Source: Corynebacterium lowii (GTDB taxonomy: Bacteria > Actinomycetota > Actinomycetes > Mycobacteriales > Mycobacteriaceae). From it: a stretch of DNA of 64,000 bases. This document shows, piece by piece, positions 1-8,002 of this stretch. Numbering within the stretch: position 1 is the first letter of the stretch; the number at the start of each line of letters is the position of its first letter. The notes under the pieces are model-generated. The model made no database searches, had not been told where the DNA came from, and saw nothing but the letters and a program-made list of their open reading frames with translations. The DNA is taken from positions 372,001 through 436,000 of the forward strand of contig NZ_LKEV01000002.1 in the NCBI RefSeq assembly GCF_001412085.1, read 5' to 3'. A program made the position numbers and the translations under genes.

Positions 1-908
1 GCTACGCCACCCAGGGCGTAGCCATGATTCCGCTGTACATCTTCTACTCGATGTTCGGCTTCCAGCGCACGGGTGATTCCATCTGGGCGGCCGCCGACCA
101 GATGGCCCGCGGCTTCCTGCTGGGCGCCACCGCCGGGCGCACCACGCTCACCGGCGAGGGCTTGCAGCACATGGACGGCCACTCGCAGATCATCGCCTCC
201 ACCAACCCCGGCGTGGTGAGCTACGATCCCGCCTTTGCCTACGAGGTGGCCCACCTGGTACGCGAGGGTATTGATCGCATGTACGGACCCGACCGTGGCG
301 AGGACGTGATCTACTACCTCACCATCTACAACGAGCCCATCTCCCAGCCCGCCGAGCCGGAGGATCTGGACGTCGAAGGCCTACACAAGGGCATCTACCT
401 CTATGATCGCGGCTCTCAGGGCAGCCACGAGGCCTCCATCTTGGCCTCCGGCATCGGCATGCAGGCCGCCCTGCGCGCCCAGGAGATTCTGGCCGAGGAT
501 TACGACGTGCGTGCCTCGATCTTCTCCGTGACCTCCTGGGTGGAACTGGCCCGCGAGGGCGCCAAGCTCAACAAGGAGGCCCTGCGCCACCCCGGCAAGG
601 AACTCCCCGAGCCCTTTGCCACCACGCAGCTCAAGAAGGCTGCGGGACCGTACGTGGCGGTCTCCGACTATGCCTCGGACCTTCAGGAGCAGATTCGCGC
701 CTACGTGCCCGGCGAGTACATCGTGCTGGGTGCCGATGGCTTCGGCTTCTCTGATACCCGCCCGGCCGCCCGCCGTCACTTCAACATCGACGCGGAATCC
801 GTGGCCGTGGCGGTGCTGATCGGCCTGGCCCGCGAGGGCAAGATTGATATGCAGGTGGCTGCCGACGCCGCCGAGCGTTTCCACTTGGACGATCCCACCA
901 AGGCCTAA
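1..908 (+). CDS. aceE: Pyruvate dehydrogenase E1 component, 3' part
   Basis: C-terminal 301 residues of the homodimeric thiamine-diphosphate E1 subunit of the pyruvate dehydrogenase complex, which decarboxylates pyruvate and passes the acetyl group to the lipoyl E2. The frame is open from base 3 and the 5' part lies outside the window. The stretch IPLYIFYSMFGFQRTGD followed by ATAGRTTLTGEGLQHMDGHS is typical of AceE-type E1 enzymes, as is the later DGFGFSDTRPAARRHF segment near the C terminus. An alpha/beta-type E1 would not show this arrangement. A strong terminator follows 15 nt after the stop, so the downstream acyl carrier protein gene has its own promoter or depends on read-through. Confidence 0.96.
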   Translation, partial: YATQGVAMIPLYIFYSMFGFQRTGDSIWAAADQMARGFLLGATAGRTTLTGEGLQHMDGHSQIIASTNPGVVSYDPAFAYEVAHLVREGIDRMYGPDRGEDVIYYLTIYNEPISQPAEPEDLDVEGLHKGIYLYDRGSQGSHEASILASGIGMQAALRAQEILAEDYDVRASIFSVTSWVELAREGAKLNKEALRHPGKELPEPFATTQLKKAAGPYVAVSDYASDLQEQIRAYVPGEYIVLGADGFGFSDTRPAARRHFNIDAESVAVAVLIGLAREGKIDMQVAADAAERFHLDDPTKA

Positions 909-923
909 ACGCCGCTCTCCGAT

Positions 924-970
924 AACCGGGTGCTGCCTCTCCCAGCGAGGGGCAGCACCCGGTTTTTCTT
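924..970 (+). terminator. Rho-independent terminator after aceE
   Basis: Perfect inverted repeat with 14-bp arms (AACCGGGTGCTGCC at 924-937 and its complement at 951-964) and a 13-nt loop, followed by TTTTTCTT. It lies directly behind the aceE stop and reads in the same direction. Confidence 0.9.
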
Positions 971-1008
971 ATGCCGCTACAATCGCCCCCAGGATTCAAG
1001 GAGGAAGC

Positions 1009-1311
1009 ATGGGCAATCTGGCCGATCAGCTGGCCGCCAAGTTTGCGGTATCAGAGGAGAAAGAACAAGAGCAACCGGAGGGCACCCTGGCCCGGCTGGC
1101 CCTCATCATCGCGGACGTCACCGGGATTGAGGCCCAGGAGATCACCGCTGGGACCCCCCTGCGCGAGGGGCTTGGCACCACCTCCCTTGACCTCGTGACC
1201 ATTACCGTGCGCACCGAGGAAACCTTCGGAGTGCCCCTGGAGAGCCGCACCGTGGCCGATTTTGACACCGTGGGGGACGTGGTGGAGTTCCTGGATAACA
1301 CCTCGGCCTAA
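1009..1311 (+). CDS. acpM: Acyl carrier protein
   Basis: A 100-residue acidic four-helix carrier protein that would hold acyl chains on a 4'-phosphopantetheine arm in fatty acid or mycolate precursor synthesis. The attachment serine is in GLGTTSLDLVTI (about residues 53-64); the family core is usually DSL, so the residue before Ser is Thr instead of Asp. The ATG at 1009 is chosen because AAGGAGGA ends a few bases upstream; a longer open frame upstream overlaps aceE and the terminator and is not credible. The N-terminal extension rich in Glu and Gln (residues 14-24) resembles other actinobacterial AcpM proteins. The gene following aceE and preceding a NagD-like HAD matches corynebacterial order. 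Confidence 0.92.
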   Translation: MGNLADQLAAKFAVSEEKEQEQPEGTLARLALIIADVTGIEAQEITAGTPLREGLGTTSLDLVTITVRTEETFGVPLESRTVADFDTVGDVVEFLDNTSA

Positions 1312-1332
1312 AAAGAGAGCACAATAGGGGGT

Positions 1333-2163
1333 ATGACTGCCCAGATTTCCTACCTCTCTGACATGGACGGCGTGCTCATCAAAGAGGGCGAGATGATCCC
1401 CGGCGCGGATCGCTTCCTCCACGCCCTCTACGAGAACGACATTAACTTCATGGTTCTCACCAACAACTCCATCCATACCCCCCGCGATCTCTCCGCTCGG
1501 CTGCGCAGCACCGGGCTGGATATTCCCGCAGAGAGGATCTGGACCTCCGCCTCCGCCACGGCACACTTCCTCAAGAGCCAGGAGGAGGAAGGCACCGCCT
1601 ACGTGATCGGGGAATCCGGGCTCACCACCGGCCTGCACGAGGCCGGGTGGATTCTCACCGACACCGATCCCGAGTTCGTGGTGCTGGGAGAAACCCGCAC
1701 CTATTCCTTCGAGGCGATCACCACCGCCATCAACCTCATCCTGGGCGGGGCGCGCTTCATCTGCACCAACCCGGACGTCACCGGGCCTGCTCCTCAGGGT
1801 TTGCTGCCCGCTACCGGCTCCGTGGCCGCGCTGATTACCGCCGCCACGGGTCAGGAGCCCTACTACGTGGGCAAGCCCAATCCCGTGATGATGCGCTCGG
1901 CGCTGAATACCATCGGCGCGCACTCGGAGCGCACCGTGATGATCGGTGACCGCATGGATACCGATATGAAGTCCGGCCTAGAGGCCGGTATGCGCACCAT
2001 CTTGGTGCGCTCGGGTATCTCGGATAACGCAGAGATTAACCGCTACCCCTACCGCCCCACCCGCGTGGTGGACTCGGTGGCCGACCTCGTGGATTCCTGG
2101 GCCGATCCCTTTGGGGACGGCAGCTTTTATGACTCCGCGGAGACCTCCTCCACCGAGGCATAA
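1333..2163 (+). CDS. HAD-IIA family phosphatase (NagD-like)
   Basis: A 276-residue haloacid dehalogenase hydrolase of subfamily IIA, expected to be a cytoplasmic Mg-dependent phosphatase of small sugar or nucleotide phosphates. Motif I is DMDGVL at residues 10-15 (nucleophile D10, acid/base D12), motif II is VLTNNS (residues 42-47), the cap ends in GKPNP, and motif III is IGDRMDTD near residue 204. It starts 21 nt after the acyl carrier protein gene and is probably co-transcribed with it. Its last 37 nt overlap the end of the convergent gene that follows. The substrate cannot be told from sequence. Confidence 0.9.
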   Translation: MTAQISYLSDMDGVLIKEGEMIPGADRFLHALYENDINFMVLTNNSIHTPRDLSARLRSTGLDIPAERIWTSASATAHFLKSQEEEGTAYVIGESGLTTGLHEAGWILTDTDPEFVVLGETRTYSFEAITTAINLILGGARFICTNPDVTGPAPQGLLPATGSVAALITAATGQEPYYVGKPNPVMMRSALNTIGAHSERTVMIGDRMDTDMKSGLEAGMRTILVRSGISDNAEINRYPYRPTRVVDSVADLVDSWADPFGDGSFYDSAETSSTEA

Positions 2164-2477
2164 AAGCCCTCCTCCTGCGCCAGGCCGCTTAGCGCCCGAT
2201 GCAGGCGGGAGAACTCCGCAGGCGTGGCCGTGAGAATCTCGCGGCAGCGCACGGTGGCGCGGCCATCGCGCTCCCAGCGGGTACACCAGTGGGCGTAGAG
2301 GGGGTCTACGCCCGGCAGCGCGGCGGTGGGTTCGCTGCCCAGGTATCGCACCATCAGTGCTTCTACCTCGGCCCGCAGGCGTTTAGGTAGGCCCTCAACG
2401 CGCAGCACGCCGTACCGCACCTCCGTGGAATCTCCGGCCGAGGAATCCACGGGTTTATCGAGCAAAAGAGTGGTCAT
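2127..2477 (-). CDS. Conserved hypothetical protein, 116 aa
   Basis: Small soluble protein with no signal peptide, no membrane segment and no motif I can assign; Arg/Glu-rich, with a central WCTRWERDGRATVRCREIL segment. It overlaps the convergent HAD gene by 37 nt. Its ATG at 2475-2477 overlaps the stop of a 35-codon upstream ORF in an ATGA arrangement, suggesting translational coupling. Composition is that of its neighbours, so it is a normal chromosomal gene of unknown role. Confidence 0.7.
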   Translation of the reverse strand: MTTLLLDKPVDSSAGDSTEVRYGVLRVEGLPKRLRAEVEALMVRYLGSEPTAALPGVDPLYAHWCTRWERDGRATVRCREILTATPAEFSRLHRALSGLAQEEGFYASVEEVSAES

Positions 2478-2581
2478 GTGTGGTGTTCCTTCGGCATAGC
2501 AAACGCCGCGACTATAAGCGGCGGCGTAAGACGAGTTTCGTCTTCCCCAACGATCTCGCGTGCGCCTCGTACCACGTACAT
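2474..2581 (-). CDS. Possible 35-aa leader ORF
   Basis: Short ORF running MYVVRGAREIVGEDETRLTP... and ending in HHT. AAAGGGG precedes its ATG, and its TGA overlaps the next ATG (ATGA). A promoter-like TTGAGG, 16-nt spacer, TATAAA lies upstream on the minus strand. Two small perfect hairpins fall inside it: arms ACGCCGC/GCGGCGT at 2503-2527 and AAGACGA/TCGTCTT at 2528-2544. It could be a coupled leader peptide for the 116-aa protein, or simply a structured 5' leader. Only translation data or conservation would decide. Confidence 0.35.
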   Translation of the reverse strand: MYVVRGAREIVGEDETRLTPPLIVAAFAMPKEHHT

Positions 2582-2662
2582 GCGAGTTTCCCCTTTATAA
2601 ACAGCACCAGGCAACCCTCAAGTGGTGCTTTATCCCCCGATTATTCAAGTTCTAGTTCAGGC

Positions 2663-3487
2663 TTAAGACAATGCCGCCCATATCCGCTCATTCGTTTCTG
2701 CCCAGAGCGGCTGCGCCCAGGGGCCGAACTTCCTATCCGTGAGCAGCACCATCGCCTTAGCGCTGCCCGGCTCTACCCACAGATAGGTGCCCGCCATGCC
2801 AAAGTGGCCCACCGTGCGCGCGGGCATATTCTCACCCATCCAGTGCTGGCTCTTTTCCCCGTGAATCTCAAAGCCCAACCCCCAGGGGCAGGGCTTATAC
2901 ATTCCATAGCCCGGCACGATTCCGCGCAATTCCGAGAATTGCACCGAGAAAGCCTCCCGCAGGGTTTGTTCGCTCAATAAGCGCGGGGCGAGCAATTCTT
3001 GGGCAAAGAGCACCAAGTCTCCCAACGTGGATACCGCGCCGTGTCCCGCCGAACCCTCCAAGGCGGTGGAGTGCATGCCTAGCGGCTCACACACCCCCTC
3101 GCGCAGGTACTCCCGGAAGGGAATCTCGGTGCGTTCCGTCAGGGCGTCGGCAAGCCATTCATAGCCCGCTGAGGAGTAGATGCGGCGCTCCCCCGGTGCT
3201 TTGAGGACCTCCCGGGTATCAAAGGCCACCCCGGAGGCGTGAGCGAGCAGGTGACGCACCGTGGAGCCCGCGGGGCCGCAAGGGTCGTCGAGTTCCAGCG
3301 CCCCCTCTTCTACCGCCAGGAGCACCGCGTAGGCGGAAATCAGCTTGGTCACGCTGGCAAGCTCGAAAGGCCGCTCCCGATCCCCCACCGCGGCCTCGCC
3401 CGCGGGCGAGAGCACGGCCGCTGCCACGTGCTCGGCGGGCCAGCGCTGGATTGCCTGTAATTCCTCCATGAGGGCGGGGTTATTCAT
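2663..3487 (-). CDS. Serine hydrolase, beta-lactamase/PBP-like
   Basis: A 274-residue member of the class C beta-lactamase-related serine hydrolases, a family including D,D-peptidases and esterases. The SxxK nucleophile motif is ASVTK (near residue 46); a YSSAGYEWL segment near residue 105 occupies the place of the YxN motif with Ser instead of Asn; GHFGMAGTYLWVEP near the C terminus matches the HxG-type third motif. No signal peptide is evident, so it would be cytoplasmic, unusual for a peptidoglycan enzyme. It is transcribed in the same direction as the PAP2 phosphatase gene that starts farther upstream. Confidence 0.82.
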   Translation of the reverse strand: MNNPALMEELQAIQRWPAEHVAAAVLSPAGEAAVGDRERPFELASVTKLISAYAVLLAVEEGALELDDPCGPAGSTVRHLLAHASGVAFDTREVLKAPGERRIYSSAGYEWLADALTERTEIPFREYLREGVCEPLGMHSTALEGSAGHGAVSTLGDLVLFAQELLAPRLLSEQTLREAFSVQFSELRGIVPGYGMYKPCPWGLGFEIHGEKSQHWMGENMPARTVGHFGMAGTYLWVEPGSAKAMVLLTDRKFGPWAQPLWAETNERIWAALS

Positions 3488-3516
3488 GCCCTCATGCTAC
3501 CCGGCCTCACACAGGC

Positions 3517-4779
3517 TCAGCCCAGGGAAACATTGCCATCGGGGCCGACCACGGGCTGCGCATTCCACGCCGCTACCAGGTTCAGGCGCTGCCAGGAGCC
3601 CTCCGCCTTATCCAGCGGATAGCCGGAATCCTGGGCCGTGAGTGCGAGCACCTGGGCGCGCTGCTCCCAGCTCAGTTCCGGGAAGCGCGCCTCCAACAGC
3701 ACCGGGGCCGCCTGGGGCACCACCATCGGCTGCCCCGGCGCGCCCACCTGCTCAAAGCCGTAGTTCATGCGCTCGCTAAAGATCTCCTGAGCGCCCTGCG
3801 TGCTCAGGTATTGCTCCCCGCGCTGTGCACATTCGGAAAGGGCGGCTCCGCAGCGCCATTCCAGTTCCGCGCGCAACTCCGCGCCGGCCTCCTGGATTAG
3901 CGCCTTGAACTCGGGATCGTTGAGGCGATCGGCGGCGGCCGCCATGCCCGTCATGCGCCCGCCGATCACGTCCAGCGGGTAGTGCACCCCCATCACCAGG
4001 CGGTTATAACCCACCTCGGAGCCGCGCGCGAGCATCTGCACACCCAGTTCCGGCAGCAGCGCGGCCATCACCGCGGATTTCCAGGTGGCCATGTTCGTGT
4101 GCCCCGAGGGGAAGGAGGGGGTGGTGGAGTATTCATCGTCGGCGCCCTCGCGGTGGTAGCGAGTGATGCGCTCCGGGGCCACCACGAAGGGGCGATCATA
4201 GTCGAACCAGTACTTCTCCGCGAAGGTGGAGGAGGCCACCCCGCCACCGCGCGCCAGGCTCCCGGAAAGCAGCTGCGTGGTCTTGGGCAGGCGATGCTCG
4301 GCCACGGCCTCGCGGAAGGCCTGGGCCAGTTCCGTTCCCCAGGCATCGGCCATCGTGAGCATCACGTCATCGTGGTCATCGGCCAGGGCGCGCTCCACCT
4401 GGGCAGGGCTGGCGGCGTTATTGATCGCCACCACCTGATCCAGGTTCTGCTCCATCACCTCGGGGTGCTCGCGCTCCAACTGGCTAAAGGCATCCACCAC
4501 CGGGAAGTAAAACACCCCGTGGGAGGAAATATCGGACTGGTACCACCGCGCAATCTGCTCCGGCCCAAAGGCCTGCGGGGTGGGCGCGCCCTCGTGAGCC
4601 ACCGGCGCGGGCAGCAACACCGGGTTCTCCGGCAGGTGCTCCGCCACGCTTGCCGACGCCCCGGAGGACAGCTCCTGCGGCCCCTGCTGCGCGAGCGCGG
4701 GGGTGCTCGCCCCCGCACCGATACCCAGCGCTACCACCAGGCTAGAGGCCACCACGGCCCGGCTGATTCCCTGCTTCAT
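3517..4779 (-). CDS. Secreted acid phosphatase, PAP2 superfamily
   Basis: A 420-residue exported phosphatase of the class A acid phosphatase / PAP2 group, likely releasing phosphate from organic esters outside the cell. A Sec signal runs to about residue 30 (ALAQQ). The three superfamily motifs are present: KYWFDYDRP (residues about 188-196), PSFPSGHTN (about 218-226) and the YNRLVMGVHYPLDVIGG region with the second catalytic His. The C-terminal ~150 residues have no motif I recognise. A second secreted phosphatase (PhoA) lies 11 kb away. It is separated from the tRNA-Asn by its own 5' region. Confidence 0.9.
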   Translation of the reverse strand: MKQGISRAVVASSLVVALGIGAGASTPALAQQGPQELSSGASASVAEHLPENPVLLPAPVAHEGAPTPQAFGPEQIARWYQSDISSHGVFYFPVVDAFSQLEREHPEVMEQNLDQVVAINNAASPAQVERALADDHDDVMLTMADAWGTELAQAFREAVAEHRLPKTTQLLSGSLARGGGVASSTFAEKYWFDYDRPFVVAPERITRYHREGADDEYSTTPSFPSGHTNMATWKSAVMAALLPELGVQMLARGSEVGYNRLVMGVHYPLDVIGGRMTGMAAAADRLNDPEFKALIQEAGAELRAELEWRCGAALSECAQRGEQYLSTQGAQEIFSERMNYGFEQVGAPGQPMVVPQAAPVLLEARFPELSWEQRAQVLALTAQDSGYPLDKAEGSWQRLNLVAAWNAQPVVGPDGNVSLG

Positions 4780-4890
4780 CTTCTACTCTCTCCCTCATCA
4801 CCGTTTATCTGGGATAAAGATGCCCCATGCGGGTAAACGCACAGTTACGTCCGTGTAAACGCTACGGCAATTTTAGGGAGAGGGAATAGC

Positions 4891-4921
4891 AAAAACCCGC
4901 TCAATTTTCTTGAGCGGGTTT
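4891..4921 (-). terminator. Terminator behind tRNA-Asn
   Basis: Perfect 12-bp arms (AAACCCGCTCAA at 4893-4904 and its complement at 4910-4921) around a 5-nt loop, ending in a T-run when read on the minus strand. It sits 4 nt downstream of the tRNA 3' end. Confidence 0.88.
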
Positions 4922-4925
4922 AAAG

Positions 4926-5001
4926 TGGCTCCTCCAACTGGGCTCGAACCAGTGACCCTTCGATTAACAGTCGAATGCTCTGCCAACTGAGCTATGGAGG
5001 A
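4926..5001 (-). tRNA. tRNA-Asn (GTT)
   Basis: Read on the minus strand the gene begins TCCTCCATAGCTCAGTTGGC, has anticodon loop CTGTTAA (anticodon GTT), a TTCGA T-loop, a 7-bp acceptor stem TCCTCCA/TGGAGGA, discriminator G and an encoded CCA. Length is 76 nt. Confidence 0.97.
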
Positions 5002-5103
5002 ATATGTCGTGCGGGTTACCCCTGCGGCAACGAGAAGTTACTATAGCGCTCATGGAAAAGAAGGGGCAAATCTGCTGGTCAGCGCATTTATCCCCACCCA
5101 TCT

Positions 5104-5131
5104 TTGGCCGCCGCTATGCGCTGTATATACT
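5104..5131 (+). promoter_or_regulatory. Probable promoter of the CAT tRNA
   Basis: TTGGCC at 5104-5109, a 16-nt spacer and TATACT at 5126-5131 resemble a sigma-A promoter. The tRNA starts 33 nt downstream of the -10, consistent with a short 5' leader. Confidence 0.4.
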
Positions 5132-5163
5132 GATACCGCTGCGGCACACAGTGCGGCGGCGGA

Positions 5164-5240
5164 GGGGCTATAGCTCAGTCGGTTAGAGCTACGGACTCAT
5201 AATCCGCAGGTCCCGGGTTCGAGCCCCGGTGGCCCCACCA
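5164..5240 (+). tRNA. tRNA with CAT anticodon (elongator Met or Ile2)
   Basis: A 77-nt cloverleaf starting GGGGCTATAGCTCAGTCGG, with anticodon loop CTCATAA (anticodon CAT), TTCGAGC T-loop, acceptor GGGGCTA/TGGCCCC, discriminator A and encoded CCA. A G1-C72 pair and the absence of three GC pairs next to the anticodon loop rule against initiator tRNA. Whether it is elongator Met or the lysidine-modified Ile2 cannot be settled by eye. Position 27:43 appears to be an A-C mismatch. Confidence 0.93.
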
Positions 5241-5303
5241 CATCTGCCTGTAGGATGTATCAAAATGTGGCTCTCGCAAGCTCAGTTAGGATATTGATAC
5301 TCC

Positions 5304-5549
5304 ATGATCCAGCTCGTTATCGGCGCCGCCGCCGGATACGTCTTTGGCACCAAGGCCGGCCGCAAGCGCTACGAACAAATCAAGAAGGGCTACCAGGCCG
5401 CCGTTAACTCCCCGGTGACGCAAAATGCCGTCAAGGCCGGGCGCAAGGCCCTGGCCGATCGGCTCGATCCGCAGCCCCGCATGAAGGAGGTAAAAAACCT
5501 CCGCAAGGATGATTCCGGCCCCACCGTCCTGGAACCGGACGAGGATTAA
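5304..5549 (+). CDS. YtxH-like small protein, 81 aa
   Basis: Small protein with a short hydrophobic glycine-rich N terminus (IQLVIGAAAGYVFGTKAGRK) followed by a charged helical region, the pattern of YtxH-type proteins seen next to dnaG in other corynebacteria. It may be anchored or peripheral at the membrane. The stop codon interlocks with that of dnaG by the 4 nt TTAA. No specific function can be assigned. Confidence 0.75.
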   Translation: MIQLVIGAAAGYVFGTKAGRKRYEQIKKGYQAAVNSPVTQNAVKAGRKALADRLDPQPRMKEVKNLRKDDSGPTVLEPDED

Positions 5550-7441
5550 CCCCGCAGCGCTCTATCTTGAAGGTCGCGCCGCGCCTTTTCCAAAGCCACC
5601 AAATCCTCAAAAAGCGAGTTATACGTCACCTCATCATCGGAGGGGCGCATCCTTTGCAACTGCCCCTTGAGCTCCGCGATCTGGTTGCCCACCTGCACCT
5701 CCTGGATCCGTGAGAGCACCGAATCCGCATACTTGCTCATCTGTTCTTCTTCTACCCGCACTTCCTCCACTGCCAGCTCGGAAACCAGAGAGCGGCCGGT
5801 GAGGTCGGCCATGTGGTCCGCCACGCGCGCGATCCACTCCGCACCCGTTGGGGCGGCGGCGCAGCCCCCGGCGTCGGCAATAGCGGTGCGCACCGCCCGA
5901 TAAGCCTGGTGGGTATAGGCATCCTTGCCCATGCCATCGAAGTAACTGCCCGTGAGCTCCGGGTATTGCAGCGCCAACTTGAGCGATTCCCGCTCCGGCC
6001 ACAGCGTGGGATTGCGGGGATTGGGCATGGCCAAGGCGGAGGCCTGCGGCACGGGTTCGCTCGCGGCGGCGTCGAAACGCCGGGCGCGGCGCGGCTGCTC
6101 CTTCTTAGGCCGCGCGGCCTCCTGGCGCACCTGACGCAGCACCTCGTTGGGGTCAGACCAGCCAATCCAGCCCGCCAACATGCGGGAATACTCGGTTTGC
6201 AGCACCCGATCCTTGATTCCCGCCACCACGGGGACGGTGCGGCGCAAGGCCTGCAAGCGGCCCTCCACCGTGTCCAGGGAGTACTGAGCGAGCATGGAAC
6301 GCACCACGAACTCGAACATCGGCACCCGGTTAGCCACCAGATCGCGCACGGCGGCGTCGCCCTTATCCAGGCGAAGATCGCAAGGGTCCATGCCCTCGGG
6401 GGCCACGGAGACGAAGGACTGCCCGGTGAACTTCTGATTGCCCTCAAAGGCGCGCAGAGCGGCCTTCTGCCCGGCCTCATCCCCATCGAAGGTGTAGATC
6501 AACTCCCCGCGGAAGTAATGATCGTCCAGCATGAGGCGGCGCAGTGTTTGCAGGTGCTCATCGCCAAAGGCCGTGCCACAGGCGGCCACGGCGGTGGTCA
6601 CCCCGGCGGCGTGCATAGCCATGACGTCGGTATAGCCCTCCACCACCACCGCCTGATGGCCGGAGGCGATGTGCTTTTTAGCCTGGTCGAGCCCAAAGAG
6701 CACCTTGGATTTGTGGTACAGCAGGGTTTCTTGGGTATTCATGTATTTACCCAATTTGTCATCGTCAAAGAGCTTGCGCGCCCCAAAACCAATGACGTCG
6801 CCGGACATATTCTTAATGGGCCACAGCAGGCGCCTGTGGAACTGATCTATCGGCCCGCGCCTGCCCATCTTGGAAATACCCGCGGCCTCTAGCTCCTTGA
6901 AGCTAAAACCCTTGCTCAACAGGTGCTTGGTGGTGGTATCCCACCCCTCCGGGGCATAACCGCACTCGAAGGTATAGATGTGCTCCTGAGAAAAACCGCG
7001 ATCCAGCAGGAATTGCCGCGCGGTAGCGGCCTGCTCCGTTTCTAATTGCTCCCGATAAAACTGGTGTGCCGCCTTATTGGCTGCGATCAAGCGCTGCCGG
7101 GTGCCCGGCTCCTCGCGGCGGCCAGGCCCGCCACCCTGGTAATTGATCTGGTAGCCGATCTTTTCCGCACATAATTCCACGGCCTCGGGGAAGGTGATGT
7201 GCTCCATCTCCATGAGGAAGGAGTAGACGTCACCGCCCTTGCCGGTGGAAAAACAGTGATAATAGCCGCGGTTGGGGCGCACGTGGAAGGAAGGGGTCTT
7301 TTCATCCTTAAACGGGGAAAGCCCCTTGAGCGAATCCGATCCACCCGGTTTAAGCTGCACGTACTCCCCCACGATCTCCTCGATGGGCGTGCGCTCGCGG
7401 ATTGCCTGAACATCGCTATCCGGTATGCGTCCCTTTGCCAT
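5546..7441 (-). CDS. dnaG: DNA primase
   Basis: A 631-residue bacterial primase that makes RNA primers at the replication fork. The order is N-terminal zinc-ribbon region (1-100), RNA polymerase core with TOPRIM (VVEGYTDVMAMHAAG and TFDGDEAG segments around residues 265-325), and a C-terminal DnaB-binding region (about 480-631). The CHC2 zinc-ribbon spacing C-x2-H-x17-C-x2-C is kept at residues 42, 45, 63 and 66, but the residues are Ser, Lys, Cys and Thr, so three of four metal ligands are missing. The flanking TPSFHV and GGDVYSFLM segments are normal. This looks like a lost zinc site in an otherwise intact protein. It starts 96 nt from the divergent ribonuclease gene. Confidence 0.97.
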   Translation of the reverse strand: MAKGRIPDSDVQAIRERTPIEEIVGEYVQLKPGGSDSLKGLSPFKDEKTPSFHVRPNRGYYHCFSTGKGGDVYSFLMEMEHITFPEAVELCAEKIGYQINYQGGGPGRREEPGTRQRLIAANKAAHQFYREQLETEQAATARQFLLDRGFSQEHIYTFECGYAPEGWDTTTKHLLSKGFSFKELEAAGISKMGRRGPIDQFHRRLLWPIKNMSGDVIGFGARKLFDDDKLGKYMNTQETLLYHKSKVLFGLDQAKKHIASGHQAVVVEGYTDVMAMHAAGVTTAVAACGTAFGDEHLQTLRRLMLDDHYFRGELIYTFDGDEAGQKAALRAFEGNQKFTGQSFVSVAPEGMDPCDLRLDKGDAAVRDLVANRVPMFEFVVRSMLAQYSLDTVEGRLQALRRTVPVVAGIKDRVLQTEYSRMLAGWIGWSDPNEVLRQVRQEAARPKKEQPRRARRFDAAASEPVPQASALAMPNPRNPTLWPERESLKLALQYPELTGSYFDGMGKDAYTHQAYRAVRTAIADAGGCAAAPTGAEWIARVADHMADLTGRSLVSELAVEEVRVEEEQMSKYADSVLSRIQEVQVGNQIAELKGQLQRMRPSDDEVTYNSLFEDLVALEKARRDLQDRALRG

Positions 7442-7537
7442 GCCTCCAACTTACCGGCGCGGTCAAACGGCGCGGGTCCGTAGTACTGCCCGCTCCCGCA
7501 TAACCCCGCGTAACACCGCCGTGTCACAATAGAAGCC

Positions 7538-8002
7538 ATGAGCCCTCAACCACGTACCCGGCTGCGCACAGCCCTTGCCTCGCTGGGCGGCATAGCGGTG
7601 GCGGCCACCGCCGCCTGGTTCGGCCTGGACCTGGGGGATTCTTCCAGCACCGAGGCTTCCTCCTCTAGCAGCACCAGCAGCCAGAGCGATACCAGCGCCC
7701 TCGGCGATACCTGCCCCCTGGCCGACCTCCCCGAAGAGGCCGATGACCTCGTGGAAACCATCAAGGCGGGCGGCCCCTTTGACTACCCCGATAATGACGG
7801 CGTGCGCTTTGGCAACTACGAGGGCCTGCTCCCCCAGCAAGATCGCAACTATTACCGCGAATACACCGTGGAGACCCCCGGCCTTTCCCATCGCGGGGCG
7901 CGGCGCATCATCACGGGCGGTTCCCAATCCACCGACCCCGAGGTGTGGTACTACACCTCGGATCACTACGAATCCTTCTGCGAAATACCCGATGCCGAAT
8001 AA
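7538..8002 (+). CDS. Secreted RNase Sa/barnase-type ribonuclease
   Basis: A 154-residue microbial guanyl-specific ribonuclease. Residues 1-30 form a hydrophobic export signal or anchor, 34-55 a Ser/Thr linker, and 56-152 the N1/T1/Sa ribonuclease fold. Compared with RNase Sa the hallmarks are present: YYREYTV with the catalytic Glu at 108, RRIITG with the active-site Arg at 122-123, and SDHY with the catalytic His at 143; Cys59 and Cys148 could form the family disulfide. It would cleave RNA after G outside the producing cell. The stop overlaps the start of a barstar homologue by 11 nt, so enzyme and inhibitor are translated together. Confidence 0.9.
   Translation: MSPQPRTRLRTALASLGGIAVAATAAWFGLDLGDSSSTEASSSSSTSSQSDTSALGDTCPLADLPEEADDLVETIKAGGPFDYPDNDGVRFGNYEGLLPQQDRNYYREYTVETPGLSHRGARRIITGGSQSTDPEVWYYTSDHYESFCEIPDAE

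Noticed and set aside
844..1008. Longer N terminus of the acyl carrier protein
   Set aside because: The extension runs through the aceE 3' end and a terminator and lacks carrier-protein sequence; the ATG at 1009 has a strong ribosome binding site.
5164..5240. Initiator tRNA-fMet
   Set aside because: Position 1 pairs with 72 and the anticodon stem lacks the three consecutive GC pairs of initiators.
5813..6892. 359-codon plus-strand ORF opposite dnaG
   Set aside because: Shadow frame with His/Gly-rich low-information translation.
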